Shown piece after piece: positions 50,313 to 62,241 of a DNA stretch of 64,000 bases. This stretch comes from Zerene cesonia (Eukaryota; Arthropoda; Insecta; Lepidoptera; Pieridae): the NCBI RefSeq assembly GCF_012273895.1, contig NC_052118.1, positions 2,976,001 through 3,040,000 of the forward strand, read 5' to 3'. Each line of letters begins with the position of its first letter. Position 1 is the first letter of the stretch. The notes beneath the pieces were generated by a model. The model was not told the origin of the DNA. It searched no databases and saw only the letters and a list, made by a program, of their open reading frames with translations. Position numbers and translations under genes: made by a program.

Positions 50313-50384
50313 ATCACGAGGCAGGATTCGAACCTGCGTTTCTTGCCTAACCGTAGCAACGCCTAGCCTCTCGGCCACCCGTGA
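50313..50384 (-). tRNA. tRNA-like gene or pseudogene, serine/leucine-type D arm, abnormal anticodon loop
   Basis: 72 nt on the minus strand. Acceptor arms TCACGGG / CTCGTGA pair (one G-T). D stem GCC/GGC encloses a loop with GG. Anticodon stem TTGCT/GGCAA pairs (one G-T). The variable region is GAAAC, and T arm GCAGG-TTCGAAT-CCTGC is perfect. A box TGGCCGAGAGG and B box GGTTCGAATCC fit the Pol III consensus, and a T6 run follows within a few bases as a terminator. The seven-base loop ACGGTTA has C instead of the universal U33 and would give GGU (Thr codon ACC), which disagrees with the Ser/Leu-like D arm. This points to a tRNA-derived element that is transcribable but probably not a decoder. 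No intron is seen. Confidence 0.5.
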
Positions 50385-50613
50385 TCCTGCCACAGTAATC
50401 GAATTTCTTCTACTCTTTCGGTTTCATGTGCCTAAGGGGCACCCCACGCCATCTATTGAGATGATTAAGAACCATCACAACCAAAACGAAACATTATTTC
50501 AATGATTACAATATTGTATCGATGGAACGTGGCCTTTGTTAAATTTAATTTTTAGTTTTATAGCATTGAAATGCATTATAAATGAGAAATTTTGAAAGAA
50601 TAAAAAAAATTTG

Positions 50614-50685
50614 ATCACGAGGCAGGATTCGAACCTGCGTTTCTTGCCTAACCGTAAAAACGCCTTGCCTCTCGGCCACCCGTGA
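50614..50685 (-). pseudogene. Second copy of the tRNA-like gene, anticodon arm broken
   Basis: Identical in acceptor, D-stem and T arms to the copy 301 bp to the left, with the same A and B boxes and a longer T8 terminator run. The 5' anticodon strand has changed to TTTTT (opposite GGCAA), so the stem no longer pairs fully. Retained Pol III boxes with a decayed anticodon arm fit a SINE- or satellite-like unit better than a working tRNA. Confidence 0.55.
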
Positions 50686-50959
50686 TCCTGCCACAGTAAT
50701 CGAATTTCTTCTACTCTTTCGGTTTCATGTGCCTAAGGGGCACCCCACGCCATCTATTGAGATGATTAAGAACCATCACAACCAATACGAAACATTATTT
50801 CAATGATTACAATTTTCAAAATTTCTCATTTATAATGCATTTCAATGCTATAAAACTAAAAATTAAATTTAACAAAGGCCACGTTCCATCGTTACAATAT
50901 TGTAATCATTGAAATAATGTTTCGTATTGGTTGTGATGGTTCTTAATCATCTCAATAGA

Positions 50960-51959
50960 NNNNNNNNNNNNNNNNNNNNNNNNNNNNNNNNNNNNNNNNN
51001 NNNNNNNNNNNNNNNNNNNNNNNNNNNNNNNNNNNNNNNNNNNNNNNNNNNNNNNNNNNNNNNNNNNNNNNNNNNNNNNNNNNNNNNNNNNNNNNNNNNN
51101 NNNNNNNNNNNNNNNNNNNNNNNNNNNNNNNNNNNNNNNNNNNNNNNNNNNNNNNNNNNNNNNNNNNNNNNNNNNNNNNNNNNNNNNNNNNNNNNNNNNN
51201 NNNNNNNNNNNNNNNNNNNNNNNNNNNNNNNNNNNNNNNNNNNNNNNNNNNNNNNNNNNNNNNNNNNNNNNNNNNNNNNNNNNNNNNNNNNNNNNNNNNN
51301 NNNNNNNNNNNNNNNNNNNNNNNNNNNNNNNNNNNNNNNNNNNNNNNNNNNNNNNNNNNNNNNNNNNNNNNNNNNNNNNNNNNNNNNNNNNNNNNNNNNN
51401 NNNNNNNNNNNNNNNNNNNNNNNNNNNNNNNNNNNNNNNNNNNNNNNNNNNNNNNNNNNNNNNNNNNNNNNNNNNNNNNNNNNNNNNNNNNNNNNNNNNN
51501 NNNNNNNNNNNNNNNNNNNNNNNNNNNNNNNNNNNNNNNNNNNNNNNNNNNNNNNNNNNNNNNNNNNNNNNNNNNNNNNNNNNNNNNNNNNNNNNNNNNN
51601 NNNNNNNNNNNNNNNNNNNNNNNNNNNNNNNNNNNNNNNNNNNNNNNNNNNNNNNNNNNNNNNNNNNNNNNNNNNNNNNNNNNNNNNNNNNNNNNNNNNN
51701 NNNNNNNNNNNNNNNNNNNNNNNNNNNNNNNNNNNNNNNNNNNNNNNNNNNNNNNNNNNNNNNNNNNNNNNNNNNNNNNNNNNNNNNNNNNNNNNNNNNN
51801 NNNNNNNNNNNNNNNNNNNNNNNNNNNNNNNNNNNNNNNNNNNNNNNNNNNNNNNNNNNNNNNNNNNNNNNNNNNNNNNNNNNNNNNNNNNNNNNNNNNN
51901 NNNNNNNNNNNNNNNNNNNNNNNNNNNNNNNNNNNNNNNNNNNNNNNNNNNNNNNNNNN
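50960..51959. other. Assembly gap, 1000 N (placeholder), inside the tRNA-like array
   Basis: Exactly 1000 N. It interrupts the inverted unit just before its tRNA-like gene. The array probably continues into it, and repeat collapse is the likely cause of the gap. Confidence 0.98.
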
Positions 51960-52987
51960 ACATTGAATTTGATTAACTTTATGATAATTTGAGTTAAACT
52001 TATAAACTACTCACAACATAATACAATCCGCTGATTTTCGATCGTAAACTATACATTTCTGTACACACTCCTATTCTAATGTAATTTTAAATAACTAAAA
52101 GAAAACTGAATTAGTCGCTTGCAGGGAACCATTTGCAGCGCGAGTTTTACAGTGCAGCATGAAACCATGTATTAAATAAGGATTGGACAAAAAACATAAA
52201 TTGTAGTGCACTGTGAACTCTGCTGCAATAAATCGTTTATATCCGATGCCATGTCATGTTAAATTAGTTTTGTTGGACTCGGGGGTTTAGACATGATCTA
52301 TGCGAAGTGTAACAAAATCCATTCGTCAACTTCGTTTGATATTTGTGGCAGAATACGACCTTAATTTTTAAAGTTCTGTTGTTGTTTTAATGAAGAAATA
52401 TATAATGGATCTTACTTTATATGTAACATAACATGTCTGTTGTGGCGTATTGTTTCAAACGTATCTAATATGAATGCTTCGCCACAACAATTGGCAAATA
52501 ATGTTTATAATTAAACTGTTAGCGTTGAAATATATGCAAGTGTCAAACCAGCAAATAAGCGGGTAACCGAACCTCCGACAGCGTGTAAATAACGATTTTG
52601 AAACATTGTTAGCTTATAATTAAATGAATACAAGCCCCGGATATCAGGCACAGTTCAGAGTCATGTCTGTGAGGAAAAGTAATACCTGCGAAGCGGGCGA
52701 CAAAGGCCGAGCATGATTCGACTAACTTCTACATAACAAACAAAGTTGTCACAGGAACGTTTATTACACCTAAAATTAACGCCCAACACTATAGCTTTTA
52801 ATTAAATGTAGTTGCATTATTGTTAGGATACAAAAGCTCATAAAATAGTAGTTGGCTGGCAAGTACGCTGTTATAAGGCACACTATAATATGTGTGAAGT
52901 CGCTCAAATCAGCATGTGAGTTCTTATTTGTTAAAGAATTGTCTACATCTAAATCCTACTATCCTATCCTATCATACTATAATCATA

Positions 52988-53186
52988 TCATACTAATATC
53001 ATAAATGTGAAAGTTTGTAAGCATGTGTACATGTTTATTACTCTTTCACACAAAAACAACTGAACCGATTGCAAATAATTTGGTACGTAGATAGCTGGGC
53101 AATTGGAATTACACATAGGCAACTTTAAATCCCAATTTACCGACGGGATACAGACTTACGCGGGTGAAACCGCGGGGCGCAGCTAG
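52988..53186 (+). mobile_element. Non-autonomous Helitron, Lep1-like family, copy 7
   Basis: It runs from TCATACTAATATCATAAATG to GCGCAGCTAG, between host A and T. It is more diverged internally (ACACAAAAACAACTGAACCG). The left flank shows reiterated ATCCTACT / ATCATACT steps over ~40 bp, related to the element's own 5' end. Confidence 0.88.
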
Positions 53187-55751
53187 TATTAAAATAGTTA
53201 TAGGTTTAATAGAGCGGAGTAAATGAGTAATTTAATAAACATTTTCACAGTAATTCAAAATAACACGAATATAGTGCACTACATTTTTATTCAAAAGTAA
53301 ATAGGCAGTAACAATCTCATATTACAAAGTATTATCACAGCGAGAACAAAAGCGAAATGTGGAGAAATGCAAAACAATCGCGTGCCAAGTCCCCTTTTTC
53401 GTTGGATGCTATCAGACGGGTTCAAGTGACGCTGCCGGTGACGCGTTTGTGGTTTGACCATCGCATACCCTTAAGTGCCGCATAGTGCATTATAAATGCA
53501 TGTTTGCGGTGTTTTATTTAGCCGTTTTCGTTTTACGTGTTTCGTGCTGCTTTGTCACGAGTTTGTTGACGTAATGGGACTATCTATGAACTTTTAATAG
53601 TACGACCCATGAGCGTCCGTATGTATCCTTAAAAATATTCATGAAATGATGATGATGATTTTGTATTTCGTAAAATATTTCATTAGAGAAGACTTCATTC
53701 ATGACAGTGAAATTTTGTGAGAGGTTTTCAGTTGTTTTTAATTATACTCTGATACAATGTAAAACACTCGGCAATTAGATTTAATTAGAAGCCAGGTAAA
53801 CTCTATCTATACCTATAGTATAGCTCTAATGTCTCAAGTCTGCCGGTCAAGCAAAGCTACATCTATAGATAATTACAAGTGACAATCAGGCGGTAGTTCG
53901 CAAACAAACGCGCCAATGCAAACATCACGGCTTCGGTCAATTAAGCGGCCGCGTGGCAAACTTAGGGACTGGCTGGGGACTGCTACAAGGCAACGTAACG
54001 TTTGCCAATAATAATGTTCGAGAACAATATTTGGCAAACTTCGTATGGGTTGTCTATGGGCTACGTTCACATTTTTCGTTTGAAGTCCACTAAAATGGTG
54101 GATGATTGTTCAAAATTGTTACATGTTTTATTCGATTCTTTAAAAAATGTTTAATCATTCCCTTCCCTTCATTTAAATGCTTTAAATGAAGAAAAAGGGA
54201 ACAATTAATTGTATCTACAATTAATTTTACATATTCCGTTGTTCAGAGTTTTTTCTAAACAATAGGAAAACACTAACCCAGCTGATACAAACGTTATATA
54301 TGATGGTTATGTAGTGCCTCACCTGATAGCAGGTAACAGTAGCACGGACATTTTCAGCTTCATGAAAAAAGAAAAGCGATCAATTCGATCAAGATAGCGA
54401 AAGAGTAAGATTTGAAAGTTGTTTAAAATGGAATTAGGTCGAACTTAGCTTTTAGTTGCAGCTACTTTCAAAGTGTATTAAGGTTAATTTTATTTAAGCA
54501 TTTAAACTGATGGTGTGCTCCTTTTTATAAACAACTTCTTAAAACGAAAACGGCTTTCTTCTCTAACGAAGATAACGATGAACGTATTATCATATTTTTA
54601 TTCCTTAAAGCAAGCTACCGTCGCTGAAATACCTTATATCCTTACCAAAAAGATTTAGTATCGGATTAGGTCAGCACGTTCGTAATGCCTCGCATTCAAA
54701 TGGTTGAATCCGTGGTTGCTACAATATAATTGTATACGAAAATTCTAGAAATAAAATTTCCAAGTATACCTGAGTACGTGCGGCTTGCGAGACCGGATTT
54801 CTCGTACTATGCTGGTGCGATAAAATAAAATGCAATCGGTTAGTTTATTCGTCTGCACGCTTTATGCATGTTAGTGTCCGGCCCCTGTTTTATTGCTGGA
54901 GCTATTTAAAGCGATAAAGGCTTTAGCGGACTACAACCGGCTCTCTGTGCGAATAGTAGTTTGTGATTGTTTTTAGCGATCACACAAATATCTATTGGAA
55001 ATACAGGGCGTGATTTTTTGGCATTGTTTTTGAAGTAATTTAAAGTATACATTGCAGTTATCATATGAAAGAACGAATACAAGTTGACCTAAGATATATA
55101 TAACTTGAAATAACAACTCTTTGTAAAAATATAAATGAATGCATGAAAATACACTATCAAATATCAGCAGTGAAATTTTTATTTAAAATGTAGGTACAAG
55201 AATGTGCTCTCGACTTTAAAAATAAATCTTTTTATGTTGAAAGTATATTCTTGGACAGAAGTAATCTTGACCCCTCTCAAGTTAGCTGCGGAAAGTTGAT
55301 ATAAATAGACTTGTTATGATCATGATGCTTTCTGAATAGCCTATACACATACGTCTTACAATTCTTTTGACGTTGTAAGACCTAGAGCACAGCTCTATAG
55401 GTTTCTTTTTGTTAAAATGTGCAGTATTTTAACGGTGTGATCACGAATACGTGAAGATAATGAATTTTTGTTTATTTTTATTTTAATCAAACAAAATTTG
55501 CAGAATTAATTTACGATTTTTAAGCATAACTGAATGAATTGATAGTTATTGAAGAAGTGATCTAACGTAAATAAATACATAAATAAATAAAAAACAAGCG
55601 GAATCGAATTAACGACTACGCTTTAGCTTCACTACGATTAATAATAGATAAATTAATATAGGGCAACTAAGAGTTAATGGAACATCTCTTTTATTTAATG
55701 CATTGTTAAAATTTAAACAGTAGAATGCGAATGTTACTGTGTTTCTTTCAT

Positions 55752-55963
55752 TCAGTGGGGGAGCCGGGGGTTCGAATCCTTTTCCTTACCCTTTCAGTCC
55801 GTTTATTTATTCCTCTCGTCAATCCTATATTAGACCCTTTTAATTTAAAGTGAATAATCTATTTGTAGATGCGTGAGGTCTGCAAACAACTTTACGCCTT
55901 TGTCTTCATAGGACTTACCATCAGACGGCCCACCAGCTCCATTACCGACGCTGATATAAAAAA
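55752..55963 (+). mobile_element. SINE-like element, degraded copy
   Basis: CAGTGGGGGAGCCGGGGG, CCTTTTCCTTACCC and the 3' part GACTTACCATCAGACGGCCC...TATAAAAAA match the family order seen at 29846-30199. The tail is short, and the middle carries an AT-rich substitution. Confidence 0.65.
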
Positions 55964-56007
55964 CGCAAAACAAATAAACGATACGTTTTATCTCAATACA
56001 TAGAAGA

Positions 56008-56207
56008 CTAGCTGCGCCCCACGGTTTCATCCGCGTAGGTCCGTTTTCCGTTGAAATATCGGGTTAAAAAGTTGCCTATATGTTATTCCAGTTGTCCCGC
56101 TATCTACGTACCAAATTTCATTGCAATCGGTTCAGTAGTTTTTGCGTGAAAGAGCAACAAACACACACACATCCTAACAAACTTTCGCATTTATAATATT
56201 AGTAGGA
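56008..56207 (-). mobile_element. Non-autonomous Helitron, Lep1-like family, copy 8
   Basis: The plus strand runs from CTAGCTGCGCCCCACGG (after host A) to TTATAATATTAGTAGGA (before host T). It is a near-twin of copy 4 in orientation and in its CACGG variant of the terminal hairpin, so the two may share a source copy. Confidence 0.9.
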
Positions 56208-56568
56208 TTAAAGAGAAACTATCACGCTATTGGGTCTTTCAGTGCAGCACTGAAACGTTCTCGTCTATAATTAATGTAAACTTATAGGAATTATGTTAAG
56301 CAAATAGTAATATGAAATTGTTACGTATATATTATTATGCTACGGAATAGTTTCATTTTATTATTAAGTAGGTACGAATTGTGTTCTCTCCACGTATCGC
56401 GATGGTACATAATATACCTTTGTATTCATAATACAATGGAGATTTGACGATTGTATGTTACAACGTTATACGTTCAGTGGAATAAATGGGGGTTATTACA
56501 ATGAGAAGGTGGAATTTTGGCCACCAGGCAATAAACGCTGGTTTTTTTTTAGTATTATAACATTATTA

Positions 56569-56746
56569 ACGAACCGCCTTGGCTTCGCACGAGTGCATTT
56601 ATACACGTGCTATACATATAAACCTTCCTCGTGAATAGCTCTATCTATTATAAAAAACATTAAAATTTGTTAAGTAATTTTAAAGATCTACGCATACACA
56701 CGGTGACGTACAGACGATGGAAAGCTACTTTGCAGTGCTATGTAAC
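56569..56746 (-). repeat. Decayed Helitron-like repeat, relative of 1776-1952
   Basis: CCGCCTTGGCTTCGCACGAG, ACGTGCTATACATATAAACC, GAATAGCTCTATCTATTATA and GATCTACGCATACACAC line up with 1786-1920. The CTAG end is lost. Confidence 0.6.
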
Positions 56747-57930
56747 TTATGAATATTTGGATTTTTTTTAAGAATAGAAAATATAGAAAAAATTGTTCAT
56801 GTTCTGCTTCTTTTTTTGAAGTTGGTGACGAGTAATTAATGTAATTTTTACATATTTTTATTATCTTATTTAAAAGTATAAATGCAGTACGTACCTACTC
56901 ATATTTAAACAATCTAAGTATGAATTTATGTTTTGCTGTTCGTATATCAAGATATTTCGGAGCGGTACCTTAGTGTACCGTAAAAGAATTTAATTTATCT
57001 CAGATGAAATTGCAGACATATTCATGTAACAGTTATGTTAATTCCTACAATAGAACTTTATTCAAATTGGATTTGCTGTAGTTAGTGAGCAAACTAAACA
57101 CGTCATTATTCTTGAAAACAATGAAAACAACAGCTTCAAATTCGTACACTAGCTGAACCCTTTATTTTCTTCAAATAATCTTCGCCGAATACAAACTAGA
57201 ATGGAAAACTCCCGGCGGGGAGGTCGTTAAGTTTAATACAAAAGATAATTCTTGTAAATAGAGGCAGATCTCGCCAGGGCGAAGGCCCGCCGGTCATATC
57301 CAGTTTCGGACAAGCTCTCTCAATGAGAATTAGTGCAATTTGAATAAAATTATACTCGTATTTGGAAGAAGCGTTAACTGAAATATTTAGTTCGGAACCG
57401 TGTACTGGTATTTTAGTAATTAACCCTTTATAATCATGTTATACATAGAATTGTATTCTAAGAGATTTTAAATCGCTTGGTGTTTTTTTTTTTAGGATAA
57501 TGTCTACTATCTATATATAAATTAAAGTTCATTTTTTTACATTTTGTAATTAAAGGGATCTAATTAATGGTCAAGAAGTTATTTGAAAATACTAAAAAGT
57601 GCAATTATATGAAAACAAGTTATATCTAAAATCACGAGTGATCTCAAGACAATTAAAATTTTGTAGCCGTTATAACTATTGGGGAACGAAATTCAGAAAG
57701 TAATAGGCATCGATCAAACTACAAAGTTATTCGAAAATCTTCCGCGAATTATCTAAAACTTTGCTGGTCCGCTCCGTTTTGGTTTCTGATAATATTACTC
57801 GGCTGGAAAGTTACGGTTTATTTGCAAAGACGCATCTTGACGGTTTTATATCGAGTTAAATGAACGGGAAGTAGTTTGTCATGAGATTTTATACCGGTGT
57901 GTTGAAGTGATTAGTTATTATGTAACATTA

Positions 57931-58078
57931 GCTGGAACTCGAGGCTTTACTACCTGTACCCGGGCAAAAAGTAGTCTTTGAGCTAAACCGGTCTATGGTC
58001 TATTTCGGTTTTAAATCATCTAATCAGCGGTTTGTGTGAAAGAACTATCCATCCATCCTCATAAATAGTTACAATTAT
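57931..58078 (-). repeat. Decayed Helitron-like repeat, relative of 24740-24966
   Basis: TACCCGGGCAAAAAGTAG, a GGTCTATGG step, GCGGTTTGTGTGAAAGA and CATCCATCCTCATAAAT follow the order of a lepidopteran repeat that reads GGATAAAAAGTAGCC at 24776-24790. The borders are approximate. Confidence 0.45.
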
Positions 58079-59692
58079 AATAACTAGTTTCGAAAATTCC
58101 ACTGCCGTGTGGGTGACAAATGTATGGTAGTGTGTGTATTTTTTTATATTGGTTGAATGTATTTTAAAACATTTATTTAGGATTTTAGAAATTATTTGTT
58201 AAAAAATATATGTCGTTTGTAAATATCTTCTGTAAGCAACGCAGATGTTCACATTGCATAATTTTATTTAGAACTCCATGACAATATTCATTATCAATTC
58301 AAAAAAAGTTGTGATGAAATTTCTTAAAATCTTGTGTTTTTTAAAGCGACATCAAATTCGTCATTACGATAAATAGTATAATTAAAAATTATCTAGTTAT
58401 TATATTTGAAATATAATCCAATTATTTTAACCCAAATTTTATATTAAACATTATTATGATGAGGCAATAAGGTCACAATCGCTCTTCATTATTAACAGTC
58501 TAGTAATCTATTAATAAATTTAATTACTTAGCTGTGTCTAACAGAAATACTATTTCAACAGAATATTTATGAGTTAACAAGAATGAAATACGCAACACAA
58601 AAACATATAATAATATAAAATCATAGTTACAAAGAAAATTATACGTATAAGAATGTAAATTAAACTTTTCTTTGTCTAACAAACTTAAATACGCCGTACT
58701 GTAATTGGGGAAAAAACTTTTAACAAAGTATGCCCAAAATGAGGGCCAGTTCAGTTTAGTTGGAATCAATAGTTAAGAACTTACATAATAAGCGGTTGCA
58801 CAATTAATGTTCGGGTTGGCCGGAATGTTCCACACTTTTGGTCCTAAATAAATGGTTTCCCTTGACGTCCGTCCATTTACATTGAATAACGTAACGGAGT
58901 CGTTTATTTCGGGCCTAGCTCGGAGCGCCAGGAATACCGCTGCGTTTCAACGAATTTTTAGGTTATACCGTCATAAGGCGTTCGAGCTAAGTGAATCAGA
59001 AATAAGCTCGGCTTTTGCCTTTAAAATATCTTACCTTTGAATTTATGGATGGATTTTATTAGAATTTTCAATATATGAACGTAATTTGAGGACGTAACTT
59101 TGGGATGGAACGTTTTCCACTTCGGGCGATAATTCGCAATTTTATTTGGTGTGAATTTTAATGGAACTTTCGTATTGGCTTATACGGCAATCTTGCAATA
59201 TTTTCATTATTGCTTTGATGGCTTGTACCATAAAATTCTGCCATTAATCCCTTAAATAATTATAAACAAATGAATTCAACTAACTCCTACGTTATATTAA
59301 ACCAAAACATTTTATGCAAATCATGGTTTCTCGATATCTCATAAAATCTTTAGGTTGTTTGTATTTTTACAAAGCACGAATACTCGTTCCACACGAGGCT
59401 TGCACTCGCGGATACGAAAACAAACAATCAATCAATTAGTTAACTCGTAATTGAATCAACGCATTGTAACGGAACGCAACAAACAAAACAAATCCATACA
59501 ATCGTATGGAAGCATTCAATTACGCTAACAAGCTAGAATTTCTCCGAGTAATGCTTGCCCTTAAGAATAATGAATAAAGGGCATGAGCACAACACTAACC
59601 CTTAATGAAGGTACGGTTCTAAGGAGCCTAATGGTGACGATGATTGCTATATAAAATCTAATAGAAGCCTTCCATTCGTATATTTTAGGGCG

Positions 59693-59742
59693 GGTTCGCA
59701 TGAATTAGTGACGTATAGAGAGCGGGGATAATTCATGCGACC
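59693..59742. other. Inverted repeat able to form a 14-bp hairpin
   Basis: GGT-T-CGCATGAATTA (59693-59707) pairs with TAATTCATGCG-ACC (59729-59742): 11 + 3 bp with one bulged T and a 21-base loop (GTGACGTATAGAGAGCGGGGA). The stem is too short for a typical microRNA precursor. It could be a protein-binding site or the footprint of a small mobile element. Confidence 0.4.
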
Positions 59743-62152
59743 ATAATATACGGGTCGAATCATAACGCCCCTTGCGTTTAAATGGACCCTTATTTATAAG
59801 GTTATCTTGTAGAATACATACAGCTATGGGAATACGAAAGGTCACCTTGGCGTTAGTGCGGATTTAATATAACAGTGCGGTTTTGACATCAAACATAGTT
59901 AGGTGTTCTTCATTGAGAACTGAATAGGAAAATGAACTTCTATGTCTGTCTGTCTCTATAAGAAATTTAAAAACAATTTTGTCTGGGAGCGATGCTCATT
60001 TATGTTAAATTTGTATACATCATACAGCCTACATTAAATCGAATGTAAGTATATATAAGTAAAGCCAGTTTATCACTATGAAAAACAAAATATTAAATAT
60101 GCACTTGAATCGGTACAAGTAGTGCTTAAAAAGAAATAAATACAACATCTACTTTTATATCGAAAACCATCAGCGGCTTTGACGTAATTTAAACTTAATA
60201 CGTGAGACCGGCAGATATATGGACATTAAACAGTTCAGTTATTTACACATCGCCATACAAGAATACTGAAAACAACACATTTAAAAACGGCTCCAAAATA
60301 CAGCCTATAAATAAAACCACCCTGTAAATAATTACGTATTTAACACAACATCGTGGAAAGGTTTAATTCATAGAAAATGCACAATTCGAAGCAGGAAAAC
60401 TAGCATCAGGAGGAGAATTAAATTAAAATGTTTAGAAAAAGGACCCCGGGCGCGCTCTTGTTGGCAGCTTCTGTTAGCAAAGTTTAATGAGAGAGCACCT
60501 TATTGTCGTCTTGAGGATACTGCAGGACCCCTGTAATCTAATTACGCCAGCAAGTGCACAGTTTCCTTCTATTGCATAAAAATATAAGTTAATATTTACA
60601 GAGTGTTAACGCGGAGTTTAATATTGCCATAAGTTTTCAAGGAAATTCTTTATGCACTTTTAAAGCAACAAATAGAAACTCGTAAATATTCTTCAATTAC
60701 CCAAAAGTTAAGGTTTAACATAAACTCAAAAAAAAAAAATATATTTTAACATTTAAATCTGTTTGTACGCAACGGTCCATACATAACGAGGTATTCAATA
60801 AAATCAAACACAAACACCTTATTTGTTAAACGAAACCACAATAATGATATTGTTATTATGAATTATCATAACGATCTCATAATCCCCCATTCAAATATCG
60901 CGTTTCGTCATTAAAATGCGAGTTCGTTGACCGTAGAGTTAACCACAGGCGAAACTGAATAGACGAGCCAACAATGACTATGTGAATATAATTTGCATGA
61001 TCAAAAATAGTCTGGGGATGCGCTTCGCTCATCCTAGCAAAATTGTCGCTATAAATTTTCTGCGCCGTTGATAGAAAAACTTTCCGGCATAGACAGCCGG
61101 TTCCTTGCCAAGACGGCCAGACGATGTTTTATATAAACATGTAAGTTGGCACATAACAGGCTAAAGTACAACGGATTAGCTGGACCGATATTCACTGGTA
61201 ACTCTATACATTTTACCGCAGAGAAGTTGTATTGGTTTTAGGTTACGCCCTGATATAGATATGTATTGTATCGAGACAGTTGATTATTGTATAATTGAAG
61301 GTAATCGACATATTTTATTGTAAATTATGTTTCAATACAAAAAATTATAAATAAAAGTTTAATTTTGAACGAATCCAAAGTGTATCTATGTGTTGTGTTC
61401 TACATACAAACTTTAGGACGTTGTATGATTAGAAAAATTATTTTAATTTCATCCTCCCTAATTCCATCCATCCCTGAATGCAGTTTTTTTTAATATTTGA
61501 CTTCCTTTGGATGTATATGGAAACAGTTAAAATTTCTTCACCGTTAGAACAACCTGACCTCGAGAGTATATGGTAGTTACAGAAACCAATGTCAATGGAA
61601 TAATCTAGACTGAATTAAAATTCAGAAAAACACAGCCCCTATTTAACACATTCTGTTTTACACGTGATAAAAAGGGAATGTTAAATAGCATATATGCCAC
61701 GGGAATAAAGTCCAAATTACCATAAATTACCCAGTATCTATTCAGTGTTGGCTCCAGTCATACAGTCTGTTTATCCTGACATGTGTAACTTCATTTATCA
61801 TTGTGTCAAGTTATGTAAACTGTATGTATTTATCCGTGTGTCTTCTGAACTAATTAACTCCTCCCGTATATCACACGTCATGGAATAATGAACTTATCTA
61901 ACTGTACAATACGACACGATCTTGTTTGTAACTAGATTTAAGTATTAAATTGGTTTATGAATAAGTCTGTGTTGTGTATATATGAAAGAGTTGTATTGTG
62001 GTAATTAAGAAGACACGCGTAGTTATACAATTTTCGCAGGATTTAAATATGCTTATTGTCTTACCAATTTTCTAACAGTTACAAAAGAAAAAATTGGCTT
62101 ATTTATCTGATCTTAGTATTTTCTTGTGTTTGATTTTATGCGAGTATACACT

Positions 62153-62241
62153 TAGAAATTAAAGACTTTTTAACGGATTTTAAACGCGATTTATTCATTA
62201 TATTATTAACCCGACGTTTCGAACACTTTACAGCGAGGGTG
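62153..62241 (+). repeat. 89-bp dispersed repeat, inverted partner of 5372-5460
   Basis: It runs from TAGAAATTAAAGAC to CGAGGGTG and includes CCCGACGTTTCGAACACTTT with an intact GACGTTTCGA core. Four differences by eye from the partner in 89 bases. It may be a terminal fragment of a Penelope-like or other retroelement; no coding part adjoins it. Confidence 0.7.

Larger units (their letters stand above)
50241..50959. repeat. 301-bp repeat array carrying tRNA-like genes, with an inverted third unit
   Basis: Two direct units (from ~50241 and ~50542, period 301) share nearly all bases. Each contains a tRNA-like gene on the minus strand followed by ~130 bp of shared sequence (CTACTCTTTCGGTTTCATG...TTCAATGATTACAA). 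At 50813 the array turns head-to-head: 50813-50959 is the reverse complement of the unit, running up to the N gap where the next tRNA-like copy would lie. The second and third units contain GGAACGTGGCCTTTGTTAAA, and the first starts after it. The 11-mer ACATTGAATTT occurs at 50235-50245 and again at 51960-51970, so the whole block may be one insertion. Confidence 0.85.

Noticed and set aside
58852..59040. 62-codon plus-strand ORF in a slightly GC-richer patch
   Set aside because: No splice signals of note and no family resemblance. Weaker than the two islets reported.
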